Positions 26,311 through 35,602 of a stretch of DNA of 64,000 bases are shown one piece after another. Numbering within the stretch: position 1 is the first letter of the stretch; every line of letters begins with the position of its first letter. Under the pieces are notes generated by a model. That model was not told the DNA's origin. It worked only from the letters and a program-made list of their open reading frames with translations, and ran no database searches. The stretch covers positions 1 through 64,000 of the forward strand of contig QFQP01000003.1 in NCBI GenBank assembly GCA_003243425.1, written 5' to 3'. The position numbers and the translations under genes were made by a program. The DNA comes from Archangium gephyra (lineage in GTDB: Bacteria; Myxococcota; Myxococcia; Myxococcales; Myxococcaceae).

Positions 26311-27963
26311 AGGTTGTTGATGTGCTCGTATGGATTCACGTTGCCCCCGAGTGCTGCGTGGAAATTCGAGAATGAAGGTCGAGCCGCGGCCCGGTTCGCT
26401 TTCGCAGCGCACCTCTGCATCGAGGCCGAGCGCGATCTGATGAACGATCCACAGACCGAGGCCGGTCGATTTTTCTCCGCCCGTGGGTCGCGCCGAGCCG
26501 CGTACGTACTGGCCAAAGAGCCGCGCACGTTCGGCCTCGGCGATGCCCGGGCCCTGATCGCGCACCGCCACGCGTTGCACGCAGTCGTCGCCCGACACCT
26601 CCACGTGCACCTCCGATTCCGACGGAGAGTACTTGATGGCGTTGGACAGCAGATTCTCGATCGCCTGCCGCAGCGCCGCCTCGTCCGAGCGCAGCGTTGG
26701 CAACTCGGCGTTCGCCGAGAACCGCAGATGAACCTGCTTCCACGCCGCCGCCTCGTTCATGCCGTGCGTCGCCGTGCGCGCCACGTCGATCAATGACACC
26801 GGCTCACGCAGGTAGCTCCGCGAGCCCTGCTCGATGGCCTGCACTTCGACGAGCGTGTCGAGCATCGACCGCATGCGCTGCGTCGCCAGCCGCATCTCAC
26901 GGACGATGGGGTCGGGCTCTGGCGAAGACAGCTCCATGGCATCGAGCCCGAGCGAGATCGCGGTGAGCGGATTGCGGAGGTCGTGCGCCATCATCTGCAT
27001 CAAGCCCGACTTGCCGCGATTGACCTGCTCGAGCGCGTCGCGCGCGGCCTCGAGCTCCGCCTGCATGCGCGTGAGCACCGCCAGGTCGCGGGCGCGCCGC
27101 CGCGAGTTCCAGACGACGAAGGCGCCGATCACGACACCGAGGGTCAGCACGAGCATCAGCACCCGCGTCATCCGCTCCCAACGGCGATCTGATTCGTAGT
27201 CGAGCACCACCCACCGATTGGAGATCTGCGTGCGCTCTGCGGCGGTCATCGACGCGAACACCTTGTCGAGCACCGAGACCAGCGGTCCGAAATCGGGCCG
27301 CACACCGACGTGAACGTCCCCGAAGCCGAACACGCCGCCGATGCGCAGATTGGTGAGGCGCTCCTGCTTCGCGGTGAAGGCAGCGATCGACGCGTCGGTG
27401 ATGGCAGCGAACACGTCACCGCGCGAGACCGCGCGAACGGCCACGGGCATCGAGGCGAAGGTCACCACCTCCGCTTCTTGCGCCCTGAGCCCGTCGATCG
27501 CAGTGGTGCTGGTGACCGTGACCCCGACGCGCTGCCCATGGAGGGCGCGCAGATCGAACAGAAACGGAGCGTCGCTCCGCGTGACGCTCGCGTCGGGCGA
27601 GTAGGCGAACGGAACGGTGTACCGCATGAACGCTTCGCGCTGTGGCTGGCGGCCGATGCCCATCACCAGATCGACGCGCCGCTCCTTCAAGGCAGTGAAC
27701 GCGGCGTCGAGGTTCGGCATCACCACACACTCGAAGCGCAGCCCTGACTTCGTAGCGACGACCTCGAGCGTGTCGGTGTTGAGGCCTGCGCAGGTGCCCC
27801 GCGCGTCGACGAACGAGAACGGCCCGAAGTCGGCCACGTGACCGACGCGGACGACCGGGTGTTCGTCGAGCCACGCCTTCTCACTGTCAGCGAACTCGAC
27901 GGCCAGCGCCGCGCCGGCCATCGAGGAACACAGCAACGCCATCAAGCGCGCGGAGTTCTGCAC
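26302..27963 (-). CDS. Histidine kinase with periplasmic amino-acid-binding-like sensor
   Basis: 553 residues from GTG 27963. Signal peptide, then a type-3 extracellular solute-binding domain (residues about 30-255; WLDEHPVVRVGHVADFGPFS, VDLVMGIGRQPQR, AAITDASIAAF), a membrane helix (VLMLVLTLGVVIGAFVVW), a short coiled coil, the H-box MMAHDLRNPLTAISLGL and an ATPase domain with NLLSNAIKYSPSE and STGLGLWIVHQI. It should sense a small ligand outside the inner membrane; no receiver or cognate regulator adjoins it. The last residues run into the oxidase remnant. A 6-bp gap separates it from the giant ATPase gene upstream, so it may be part of that transcript. Confidence 0.9.
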   Translation of the reverse strand: MQNSARLMALLCSSMAGAALAVEFADSEKAWLDEHPVVRVGHVADFGPFSFVDARGTCAGLNTDTLEVVATKSGLRFECVVMPNLDAAFTALKERRVDLVMGIGRQPQREAFMRYTVPFAYSPDASVTRSDAPFLFDLRALHGQRVGVTVTSTTAIDGLRAQEAEVVTFASMPVAVRAVSRGDVFAAITDASIAAFTAKQERLTNLRIGGVFGFGDVHVGVRPDFGPLVSVLDKVFASMTAAERTQISNRWVVLDYESDRRWERMTRVLMLVLTLGVVIGAFVVWNSRRRARDLAVLTRMQAELEAARDALEQVNRGKSGLMQMMAHDLRNPLTAISLGLDAMELSSPEPDPIVREMRLATQRMRSMLDTLVEVQAIEQGSRSYLREPVSLIDVARTATHGMNEAAAWKQVHLRFSANAELPTLRSDEAALRQAIENLLSNAIKYSPSESEVHVEVSGDDCVQRVAVRDQGPGIAEAERARLFGQYVRGSARPTGGEKSTGLGLWIVHQIALGLDAEVRCESEPGRGSTFILEFPRSTRGQRESIRAHQQPSS

Positions 27964-27969
27964 CAGCGT

Positions 27970-30900
27970 TCATCCCCGTGACTTCGGTTTACGGCCTCGC
28001 GAAGGCAACGCCTTCAACAACTCGAGCGCTTCCTTCGTCTGCTGCCAGACCACCATCGCCTTCACGTGACCTTCCGAGTCGTTCTGCAGGACAGTGCGTG
28101 CCGAGAGCGCGAGCTCACTCAGGCGCTCCTGAATGAGCATCATCTGCTGCGCCATCTCTTCGCGGAAGGCGCCTTCGTTCTCGGAGCTCTGCGTCTGCGC
28201 GGTCGCGTTCTGCGCCAGCTGCTGCAGCACCGGCGCGAGGTCGAGCGGCGGCGCAGCCGGACGTTCGGCCATCACCTGCGCCAGCCGTTCGAGCACGGGC
28301 GAGAGGTCTTGCGCGGGCGCTGCGGCCGGCTGCTGTCGAGCCAGCACCTGGGTGATCTTCTCGAGGACTGGCGAGAGATCCACCGGAGCTGCGGTCGTGG
28401 GTGCCGACTTGCCGAGGTTCACCACGGCTTCGCGCAGCGCCTCGAGCCCCGCCGCCAGCTCGGCGTTGCCGCCCCTGCCCACCGCGGCGGTCAGCGCGTC
28501 GAGCTTCGGCGCCAACGGCTCGCTCTTCGAAGCGTCGAGCACCGCCGCCTTGAGCGAGTTCAACTCGTCACCCAGCGACGCGATGCTGCCCGTCACCCGC
28601 ACCACCGGATCATCGTCGGCGCCGCCGGAGACCTGAATGCGCTTGAAGCCACGCTTGAGCTCTTCCCAACGCGCCTTCTGTTCGGGCGTCTGGCGGCCGC
28701 GCAGCTCGGCGAGCTTGAGCATGTTCTGCTCGGCGGCCGCGGTGAGCGTCTGTGACTCGCTGGCGTAGTGGGCGTCGAGCAGGGCTTCGAGCTCGTCGTT
28801 GGTCATCGCCGCGACGATCTTCTCGGCGAGCTTGGCCATGTTCCGGTAGCTGCCCTGAAGCTTGAACGGCGGCTCGGTGCGGAAGCGATCGTCCTGCGAC
28901 GCCGACGCGATGTACTCCTGGTTCACGCGCAGCAACGTCTTCTGCACGTAGGCATAGCGGCGCGCGACCTCGACCACTTCGTTCAGCTCGGCCGCCGAAT
29001 AGCCGTGCTCCATTTCGTTCACCGAGATCGGCCCGCCGCCCGCCATCGCCAGCACGCGGTGCAGGTCTGCGGTCGAGCGCGTCAGCAATGGCGCCGTGAC
29101 GCTGTTCGCCGACAACGCGTTCTCGAGGTAGCTGAGGGCGAAGAGCTCCTGCTTGCCGCCGAGTATGTCACCCAGGTTGTAGGTGTCGGCACGGTTGGCG
29201 AGCATGTCGGGAATACGAAAGCGCTCGCCGCTCTCGGTGTAGGGGTTGCCGGCCATCACCACGCAGAACTTCTTGCCGCGCAGATCGTAGGTGCGCGTCT
29301 TGCCGTTCCACACGCCTTCGACCTTTCGCGTGCCGTCGCACAGCGAAATGAACTTCTGCAGCAGCTCGGGGTTCGTGTGCTGGATGTCGTCGATGTAAAG
29401 CATCACGTTGTTGCCCAGCTCGAAGCTGAAGTTGATGCGATCGACCTCCTGCCGCGCGGTGGCGTTGGGCGCCTCGGCCGGGTCGACGCTGGTGACGTCG
29501 TGACCCAGCGCCGGGCCGTTCACCTTCACGAAGGTGAGCCCGAGCCGCGAGGCCACGTATTCCATCAACGTCGTCTTGCCGTAGCCGGGAGGAGAAACCA
29601 GCAGCAGCAGGCCCATGCGATCGGTGCGCTTGTTCTCGCCAGCGGTGCCGAGCTGCTTGGCCAGGTTCGCGCCGATGAGCGGCAGGTACACCTCGTCGAT
29701 GAGCCGATTGCGCACGAAGCTCGACAGCACCTTCGGCTTGAGCTCGTCGAGCCGCAGCCTGGTGCGTGCTTCTTCGAGCCGCTGACGGACCCTCGCGCGG
29801 AACGCCTGCCACGCCGGTGTCCGCACTTCGCGGAACCACACCATGCGCTGCTCGAGCTCATCGAGGCGCGTGGTGAGCGTCTGCTGAACCACGCGCGGGT
29901 GCGAGCCCAGCAGCCCCTTCACCTCGATCGCCAGCAGCGCTGACGAGATGTCGCGCGAGAGCACGTGCTCATCGGCCGCGATCAACGCCGCCGCTTCCGG
30001 CACTACGTCTCTCCAGACAGCCCTCGCGCCTGCCTGCGAGGCGTGGGCCTCCAGCCATTCGCGCGCGAGGCGGAAGCGGCCCGCGACGTCACCTTCGAGG
30101 GAACGGAGATCGTCTTCGAACACCAGCCGCTGACCGCCGAGCTCGAGCGCGCTCAGCAGGTCGTCACGCAACGAGACCGCGTCGCCAGAGACCACGAAGC
30201 GGAGCGGCTCCTGCGCCAGTTCCTCCGCCAGATACGTGGTGACGAGCGCGAGCTCCGCGTCGGACACCTCGAGCCGCGAGCTCTCGATGAACGCCTTCAC
30301 CGACGGCGACAGCTCACGGGCCACGGCCTGGAGCGATCGCGAGCCGGGGTACCGCTGTCGAAGCCGGCCGAGACTCCCCGCGCGTCGATGGAAGGCGGCC
30401 TTCTGCTGTTCGTCACGCCACGCGGCCCAGAACAACGTCGCCACCGCGCGCGGCCACGCGGGGAAGCGGAGCAGATCGGCGCCTTCGTAGACGGTCAACA
30501 ACTGCTGAAGAATGGCCGCCGCGTCAGCGTCGTGAACGCCGCGCTCGTAGCCGTCGTCGAGGCGCTGGGCGGCCCACTCACGGCACACGGCGAGCAGCCT
30601 GCCGTCACGCGACGCTTCGTAGAGCGCGTGCAACGCCAGCCCCCGCTCGCCCTGCTCCGCCGCCTTGAGCAGCGAGTGCGCGAGGAACTCCGCCCGGTAG
30701 ACCTCGGGCGACTCCGACGGCAGCGACTGGTCCCAGTACGCGCGCGCCGCGTCGATCTCCACGTCATCGAGGCGCTGCATGAAGTCAGAGCCGGTGAGCT
30801 GCAGGTACAGGCCGTCTTCACGCGGAATGACCGTGGCCTCGAGCGGCTGCGTGTTGACGTTGAAGCGGTAGCTACCGAACTTCACGACGTCGGCGCCGCC

Positions 30901-33453
30901 ACCTTCGAACAGCTCCTTTCGATCTCGCAGCTGGCGCAGCGCGTCCTGCCGAGCCGTCTTGAGCCGCGACTCGAGTTCGTCAGACTTCACCGAGTCTTTC
31001 AGCTCCAGCAGCTGCGCGGTCAGCGAGCGCAGCTTCTGAATCATCGGGTCTGCAGCGAAGTAGGAGTTCAGTTCGTCGTCGGTGGTGAACGACGCCGCGC
31101 GACGGCCGACCGACTGCAGAATGCGCTCGGCAGCGTCGAACAGGTTCTGCCCGCGACGGTTGCGCTCGTCGACCAGCACCTGCTTCCGCTTGCCGAACGC
31201 CTCGAGCAGCTCTTCACGCCGCGTCGTCAGCTCGGCGGCGAACTCGTCGAGGTCCGAAAATCGGCTCTCGAGATCTTCGAGCTGCAGGGTGAGCTTCGAG
31301 AGCTGCTCGTCACACTGCTCGGGCGTGTTCGCCAACGAGAGCGCTGAATCGATGCTCTGCGCGAACAACTTGAACTGACTGCTGAACTCGCCGCGCTTCT
31401 CGGCACCGACGAGCTCCTTGCGCCTGGCCTGCACGGTGGCGCGAACGCGATTGAGCCTGGCGAACACCTCCGAGATGTCCTCGAGGATCTTCGCCTTCTG
31501 CGTGGGGTCGCCGGCGTTGAGGCCGCCCACCACTTCGCCGAGCAGCGAAAGCCCCGACGACAGCCGCTCGACCTCCTTCAACTGCGGCTCGAGTTCGAGC
31601 GTCTTCGACACCTTCTCGGTCGCCGTCGCCACGCGCTGAACCCCGGCGTGCAGCGGCTCGAAGGCCTTCGGCGAGAGCAGAAACTCGACACAGCGCGTGC
31701 TCACCTGATCGAACGCGGCCTTCACCTCGGCCTCCATCGCCTCGATCTTCGGAAGCTCGATGTAGCGAACCTCCTTGACCGTCACGAGGTGGCCGAGCTG
31801 CTTGCGGAGCTCGGCCAGCGTGTCCATGAAGGCGTCGGTGGTGGCCAGCTCGTCGGTGGTGATGCGCGTGAGCAGCTTCTGCTGTGCCTCGTTGGCCTGC
31901 GCCAGCGCCTCGGCCGCGCGCCGCTGCATCGACAGCACCTTCTCGAACTCGTCGATGATCAGCTCGGCGTTCTTCTTCAACTCCTGAACGCCTTCGAGCA
32001 GGCCGATGTCCTTCTGGCCCAGCCAGTGGAACTGGTCGACCACCCGCGTACACGCGGAGATCAACGCCTCGTAGCTGCGACGATTGACCTGCTGCTGCTC
32101 GGCGAGCCGCTGCAGCGTCAGCACCTCCGAAATGCCGCGCACCAGCTCCGCGTTGCCCAGCTTTCCGAGCGCGGTCTGCGGTGACGGGGCGGCCGCCGCG
32201 AACTCCGGCGACACGAACGGCGTCTGCCAGATCTGTACGGGGTGAACGCGCGTCGGCTCCTCCGACGTCGCGCGAAACACCACCATCTGTCCGTCGGGGA
32301 AGACCGCGTAGCCGTGGCAGTTGATCGGCGTCGCGATCTCCTTGCGCACGAGGTTGTACGGAAAGAGGACGTACCGACCTTTCGCGCGCTCGAAGAAGAC
32401 ATAGAGGACGTCTTCGCCGTTGGGGCTGACGACCTTGCGCTGAAACACGAGGCCACCGACGTCGGCCTCGAACACCTTCGCCTCGCCGGTCTGGAGCACG
32501 AAGCCGCCGGGGAAGATGATGCCCTGCTCTTCGGGCAGCGAGACGCACGACAGGCCGATCGCGTCGGCGCGCGTCACTTCACGGGTGCGGGTGTTGAAGA
32601 CGAGGTAGCGGTACCTGCTCTCTCTGAACGGCAACACCTTGAGGAGGATCAGCGCGCCGATCTTCACGTACCAGAACTCGGCGTCGTCCAACGACTGCTG
32701 CGCTTCGTCGACAGGCTCCGAGTAGATGCCCTCGCCGCTCTCGGTGTTGTTCTCGACCTTCACCGTGAGATCGCCGCCGACCGTCTCGATGAACACCTCG
32801 TCGAGCACGTTCACGTGCGGGTGCCGCCCGAGCACGAAGTTCTCTCGGGTGAGCCGCGCGTACTCGAAGTCGTGCGTCGGCGGCACGACCACGTCAGCCT
32901 CACCACGATTGTCGAGGTAGGTGAGCGCGCCCGACGTGTCGACGCCGAAGCGCAGGACCTTCACGTCACGCAACGTGTGACCGGTCTGAAAGGTCATCAG
33001 CAGCCGCGCCACGCTCTTCTCGAGGTGGCTCAACTTCGCGTCTTTGTAGAAGCGGAAGACCTCCTCGAACTCCTTCACGAAGCGGCGGTCGTCGAGAAAG
33101 CCGCCGGCTTCGGTGCGCGGCAGTTCGCCGAAATCGAAAGCGCCATCGGCGCCACGATCGAACTTGTGCAGCGAGAACACGTCGCCCACGGAGCGCTCCT
33201 GCTTGAGCCCCATGAAGACGTTGAAGCCGAGCAGCAGGTGCTTGCCCACCGGCACGATGTCGCGAGCCACGCACGAGTGTTCGGTGCGCACCCGCTCGGT
33301 GCCGATGACGGTGAGTTCCTGCCCGCCGAATTCCTCTCGGCGGCGCGTATTGAGCGCACCTGCGCGCTCGCCCAGTGACTTCGCGGTCGCCAGCAGGCGG
33401 CTACGAATCACTTCGTAGCTGCCGCCGGTGAGCGACGGGTTCTCGTCGGCCAT
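27970..33453 (-). CDS. Giant AAA ATPase of the flotillin-associated type
   Basis: 1827 residues. A beta-rich N-terminal region (1-430) resembles the domain I know as DUF3686, seen in proteins annotated DNA repair ATPase. Residues about 445-850 are coiled coils, 850-1240 helical. The AAA domain has Walker A PPGYGKTT (about 1286-1293), Walker B LYIDDIQ (about 1351) and a sensor Asn in VVMAGNPYTESGE. The tail carries three DLSPVL-type repeats (about 1689, 1716, 1737) in Ala/Pro linkers and a basic end GRKPKSRG. No membrane segment or nuclease motif. It follows the flotillin by 12 bp. The repair annotation is not supported by anything I can see; a remodelling role at the flotillin-rich membrane fits better (inference). 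Confidence 0.85.
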   Translation of the reverse strand: MADENPSLTGGSYEVIRSRLLATAKSLGERAGALNTRRREEFGGQELTVIGTERVRTEHSCVARDIVPVGKHLLLGFNVFMGLKQERSVGDVFSLHKFDRGADGAFDFGELPRTEAGGFLDDRRFVKEFEEVFRFYKDAKLSHLEKSVARLLMTFQTGHTLRDVKVLRFGVDTSGALTYLDNRGEADVVVPPTHDFEYARLTRENFVLGRHPHVNVLDEVFIETVGGDLTVKVENNTESGEGIYSEPVDEAQQSLDDAEFWYVKIGALILLKVLPFRESRYRYLVFNTRTREVTRADAIGLSCVSLPEEQGIIFPGGFVLQTGEAKVFEADVGGLVFQRKVVSPNGEDVLYVFFERAKGRYVLFPYNLVRKEIATPINCHGYAVFPDGQMVVFRATSEEPTRVHPVQIWQTPFVSPEFAAAAPSPQTALGKLGNAELVRGISEVLTLQRLAEQQQVNRRSYEALISACTRVVDQFHWLGQKDIGLLEGVQELKKNAELIIDEFEKVLSMQRRAAEALAQANEAQQKLLTRITTDELATTDAFMDTLAELRKQLGHLVTVKEVRYIELPKIEAMEAEVKAAFDQVSTRCVEFLLSPKAFEPLHAGVQRVATATEKVSKTLELEPQLKEVERLSSGLSLLGEVVGGLNAGDPTQKAKILEDISEVFARLNRVRATVQARRKELVGAEKRGEFSSQFKLFAQSIDSALSLANTPEQCDEQLSKLTLQLEDLESRFSDLDEFAAELTTRREELLEAFGKRKQVLVDERNRRGQNLFDAAERILQSVGRRAASFTTDDELNSYFAADPMIQKLRSLTAQLLELKDSVKSDELESRLKTARQDALRQLRDRKELFEGGGADVVKFGSYRFNVNTQPLEATVIPREDGLYLQLTGSDFMQRLDDVEIDAARAYWDQSLPSESPEVYRAEFLAHSLLKAAEQGERGLALHALYEASRDGRLLAVCREWAAQRLDDGYERGVHDADAAAILQQLLTVYEGADLLRFPAWPRAVATLFWAAWRDEQQKAAFHRRAGSLGRLRQRYPGSRSLQAVARELSPSVKAFIESSRLEVSDAELALVTTYLAEELAQEPLRFVVSGDAVSLRDDLLSALELGGQRLVFEDDLRSLEGDVAGRFRLAREWLEAHASQAGARAVWRDVVPEAAALIAADEHVLSRDISSALLAIEVKGLLGSHPRVVQQTLTTRLDELEQRMVWFREVRTPAWQAFRARVRQRLEEARTRLRLDELKPKVLSSFVRNRLIDEVYLPLIGANLAKQLGTAGENKRTDRMGLLLLVSPPGYGKTTLMEYVASRLGLTFVKVNGPALGHDVTSVDPAEAPNATARQEVDRINFSFELGNNVMLYIDDIQHTNPELLQKFISLCDGTRKVEGVWNGKTRTYDLRGKKFCVVMAGNPYTESGERFRIPDMLANRADTYNLGDILGGKQELFALSYLENALSANSVTAPLLTRSTADLHRVLAMAGGGPISVNEMEHGYSAAELNEVVEVARRYAYVQKTLLRVNQEYIASASQDDRFRTEPPFKLQGSYRNMAKLAEKIVAAMTNDELEALLDAHYASESQTLTAAAEQNMLKLAELRGRQTPEQKARWEELKRGFKRIQVSGGADDDPVVRVTGSIASLGDELNSLKAAVLDASKSEPLAPKLDALTAAVGRGGNAELAAGLEALREAVVNLGKSAPTTAAPVDLSPVLEKITQVLARQQPAAAPAQDLSPVLERLAQVMAERPAAPPLDLAPVLQQLAQNATAQTQSSENEGAFREEMAQQMMLIQERLSELALSARTVLQNDSEGHVKAMVVWQQTKEALELLKALPSRGRKPKSRG

Positions 33454-33465
33454 GGTGGGTGTCGG

Positions 33466-35562
33466 TTACTTGTCGTTCTTCGCGAGCTTCGTGAGCGCCG
33501 CCGCAGCCGCCAGGTTCTGCGCGTCTTGCGTGATGCCGGGGCGAGACAGAATGGCCTTGAGGTCTTCAGGCAGCTGCCGCTCGCCGGTGAGGTACGGCTT
33601 GAGCAGCGTCTGCATGGTCTCGGTGCCGGTCGCGCCCTGCTCGACCGCGTGCGAGAGCGACGTGGCCTTCACGAACTGGTCGAAGAACTGACCGTCGCCG
33701 CCGACGATGTTGATCTTCGCGTTCTGGAGCGCCGTCGAGAGCACCTGCGCAGAAGAGAGCGCGACGTCCTTGCGAACGTGCAGCGCCTCCATCTCCACGG
33801 CGCGCTCCTTGTCGAGCCGCATGCGGAACTCTTCGTGGTCCTTGGTGGCACCCTGCAGCTGCGACATGGCCTTGGCCTTCTCGGTGAGGCCCTTCGACTC
33901 GGCGAGCAGCTTTTCCTGCACCCCGAGCGCTTCGGCCTGCACGCGCGCGCGCGTGGCTTCGGCTTCCGCGAGGCCCTGCTTCTGCGTGGCTTCCGCCTGC
34001 GCCTCGAGCACCCTGGCCTGCGCGAGCCCCTTCTGCTGATCGCCTTCCGCCTCGGCCAGCAGCCGCTGGCGCAGCACGTTGGCGTCGGCCTGACCGCGCT
34101 TCTCGGTGGCCGTGGCTTCGGCTTCCTTCACGCGCACCTGCGCGAGGCCCTGCTTCTCTTCGGCGAGCGCCTGCGCTTCGAGCACGCGAGCCTGGGCGAG
34201 CCCCTCCGCGGCCGACTCGGCCTGCAGACCTTCGGCGAGGCGGATCTTGGCGCGCGCTTCCTTGTCGGCCGCTTCGAGCGAGGCTTCGGCGGCGATCAGG
34301 CGCTGCCGGGCTTCGTGCTTGGCGACCTCTTCCGACGCTTCGGCGGCCTTCACGCGCTCCACCGAGGCCTGCTGCGCGAGCGCTTCAGCGTTGATGATCG
34401 CCGCTTCCTTCTTGCGCTGGGCTTCCGCGACGAGGCGCAGCTGCTTGATGTTCTCTTCTTCGCCCGCGACCTTCTTCTCGACGGCGATGCGGGTGCTGAT
34501 CACGTCGGCGATGGCCTTGCGCTCACCTTCGAGCGCCTTCTCCTTGCCGATGCGCTGCAGCTCGACCTCACGTTCCCGCGAGATGGCCTCGAGCGCGCGG
34601 TCCTTGGCGACGCGCTCGGTCTCGATGCCCACCACGCGCTCGCGGTTCTTCTCGGCGACCTGCACCTGGCGCTGCTTGTTCTGCTCGTTGATCTGCAGCT
34701 CTTCTTCCGCGCGCACCCGGGCCAGCTCGGCCTTCAGGTGCTCTTCCTGCTGCACGCGCTGCGTCTCGGCGTTCTCGCGCGCCTGAATGGTCTCGATCTC
34801 ACGCTTCTGCTTGGCCGCCGCTTCGGCGCGCTGGCGCTCGAGCGCGAACACCGCTTCGTCAGACTCGACGTTCTGCTTGGTGATCTTCTTGCGCTCGTCC
34901 TGACGGAACTCGTTGGTGAGCACGTTCTGAATCGTCGTCAGCTCGGTGATCTTCCGAATGCCCTGCGCGTCGAGAATGTTCTCCTTGTCGAGCATCTCGA
35001 CCGGCGTCTGCTCGAGGTAGTCGATGGCCGCGTCTTCCAGCATGTAGCCGTTGAGGTCCTTGCCGATGACGCTCACGATCTGGTCCTTGAAGACCTCGCG
35101 CTCCTTGTAGAGGTCTTCGAAGTTGAGCCGCTTGCCGACGGTCTTGAGACCCTCCGAGAACTTGGCTTCGAACAGCTCCTGCAGCGTGGAGAGATCGGAC
35201 GCGCGCTGGCAGCCGACGGCGCCGGCGACCTTGAGCACGTCTTCGACGGTCTTGTTCACGCGCACGAAGAAGCTGACCTTGATGTCGGCGCGAATGTTGT
35301 CGGCGCAGATGAGGCCCTGCTTGCCGCGGCGATCGATCTCGATGGTCTTCAACGAGATGTCCATCGTCTCGGCGCGGTTGATGATGGGGATCACCACTGC
35401 GCCGGTGAACGACACCGTGGGCTCACTCTTCATCGTGTTCACGATGAGCACCTGGCCCTGCTGCACCTGCCGGTAGAAGCGCGCGAGCACCGTGGCGATG
35501 CCGAAGAGCACCAACAGCAAGCCGACGATGGCGATGCCGATGTAGACGAGTGACTGTTCCAT
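33466..35562 (-). CDS. Flotillin (YqiK-like SPFH/Band 7 protein)
   Basis: 698 residues. One N-terminal membrane helix (about 5-27), an SPFH domain to about 215 (NTMKSEPTVSFTGAVVIPII, DVLKVAGAVGCQRASD), then some 370 residues of Ala/Glu/Arg coiled coil and a C-terminal end (KINIVGGDGQFFDQF) typical of flotillins. The coiled coil contains near-repeats such as GLAQARVLEAQA occurring twice. Flotillins oligomerise in membrane microdomains. Order OB-fold membrane protein, flotillin, AAA ATPase resembles the E. coli yqiJ-yqiK pair, extended by the ATPase. Confidence 0.92.
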   Translation of the reverse strand: MEQSLVYIGIAIVGLLLVLFGIATVLARFYRQVQQGQVLIVNTMKSEPTVSFTGAVVIPIINRAETMDISLKTIEIDRRGKQGLICADNIRADIKVSFFVRVNKTVEDVLKVAGAVGCQRASDLSTLQELFEAKFSEGLKTVGKRLNFEDLYKEREVFKDQIVSVIGKDLNGYMLEDAAIDYLEQTPVEMLDKENILDAQGIRKITELTTIQNVLTNEFRQDERKKITKQNVESDEAVFALERQRAEAAAKQKREIETIQARENAETQRVQQEEHLKAELARVRAEEELQINEQNKQRQVQVAEKNRERVVGIETERVAKDRALEAISREREVELQRIGKEKALEGERKAIADVISTRIAVEKKVAGEEENIKQLRLVAEAQRKKEAAIINAEALAQQASVERVKAAEASEEVAKHEARQRLIAAEASLEAADKEARAKIRLAEGLQAESAAEGLAQARVLEAQALAEEKQGLAQVRVKEAEATATEKRGQADANVLRQRLLAEAEGDQQKGLAQARVLEAQAEATQKQGLAEAEATRARVQAEALGVQEKLLAESKGLTEKAKAMSQLQGATKDHEEFRMRLDKERAVEMEALHVRKDVALSSAQVLSTALQNAKINIVGGDGQFFDQFVKATSLSHAVEQGATGTETMQTLLKPYLTGERQLPEDLKAILSRPGITQDAQNLAAAAALTKLAKNDK

Positions 35563-35602
35563 TTCGTGTGTTCCCCCTGCGTGTGAAGACTTCGAAGACG
35601 AA

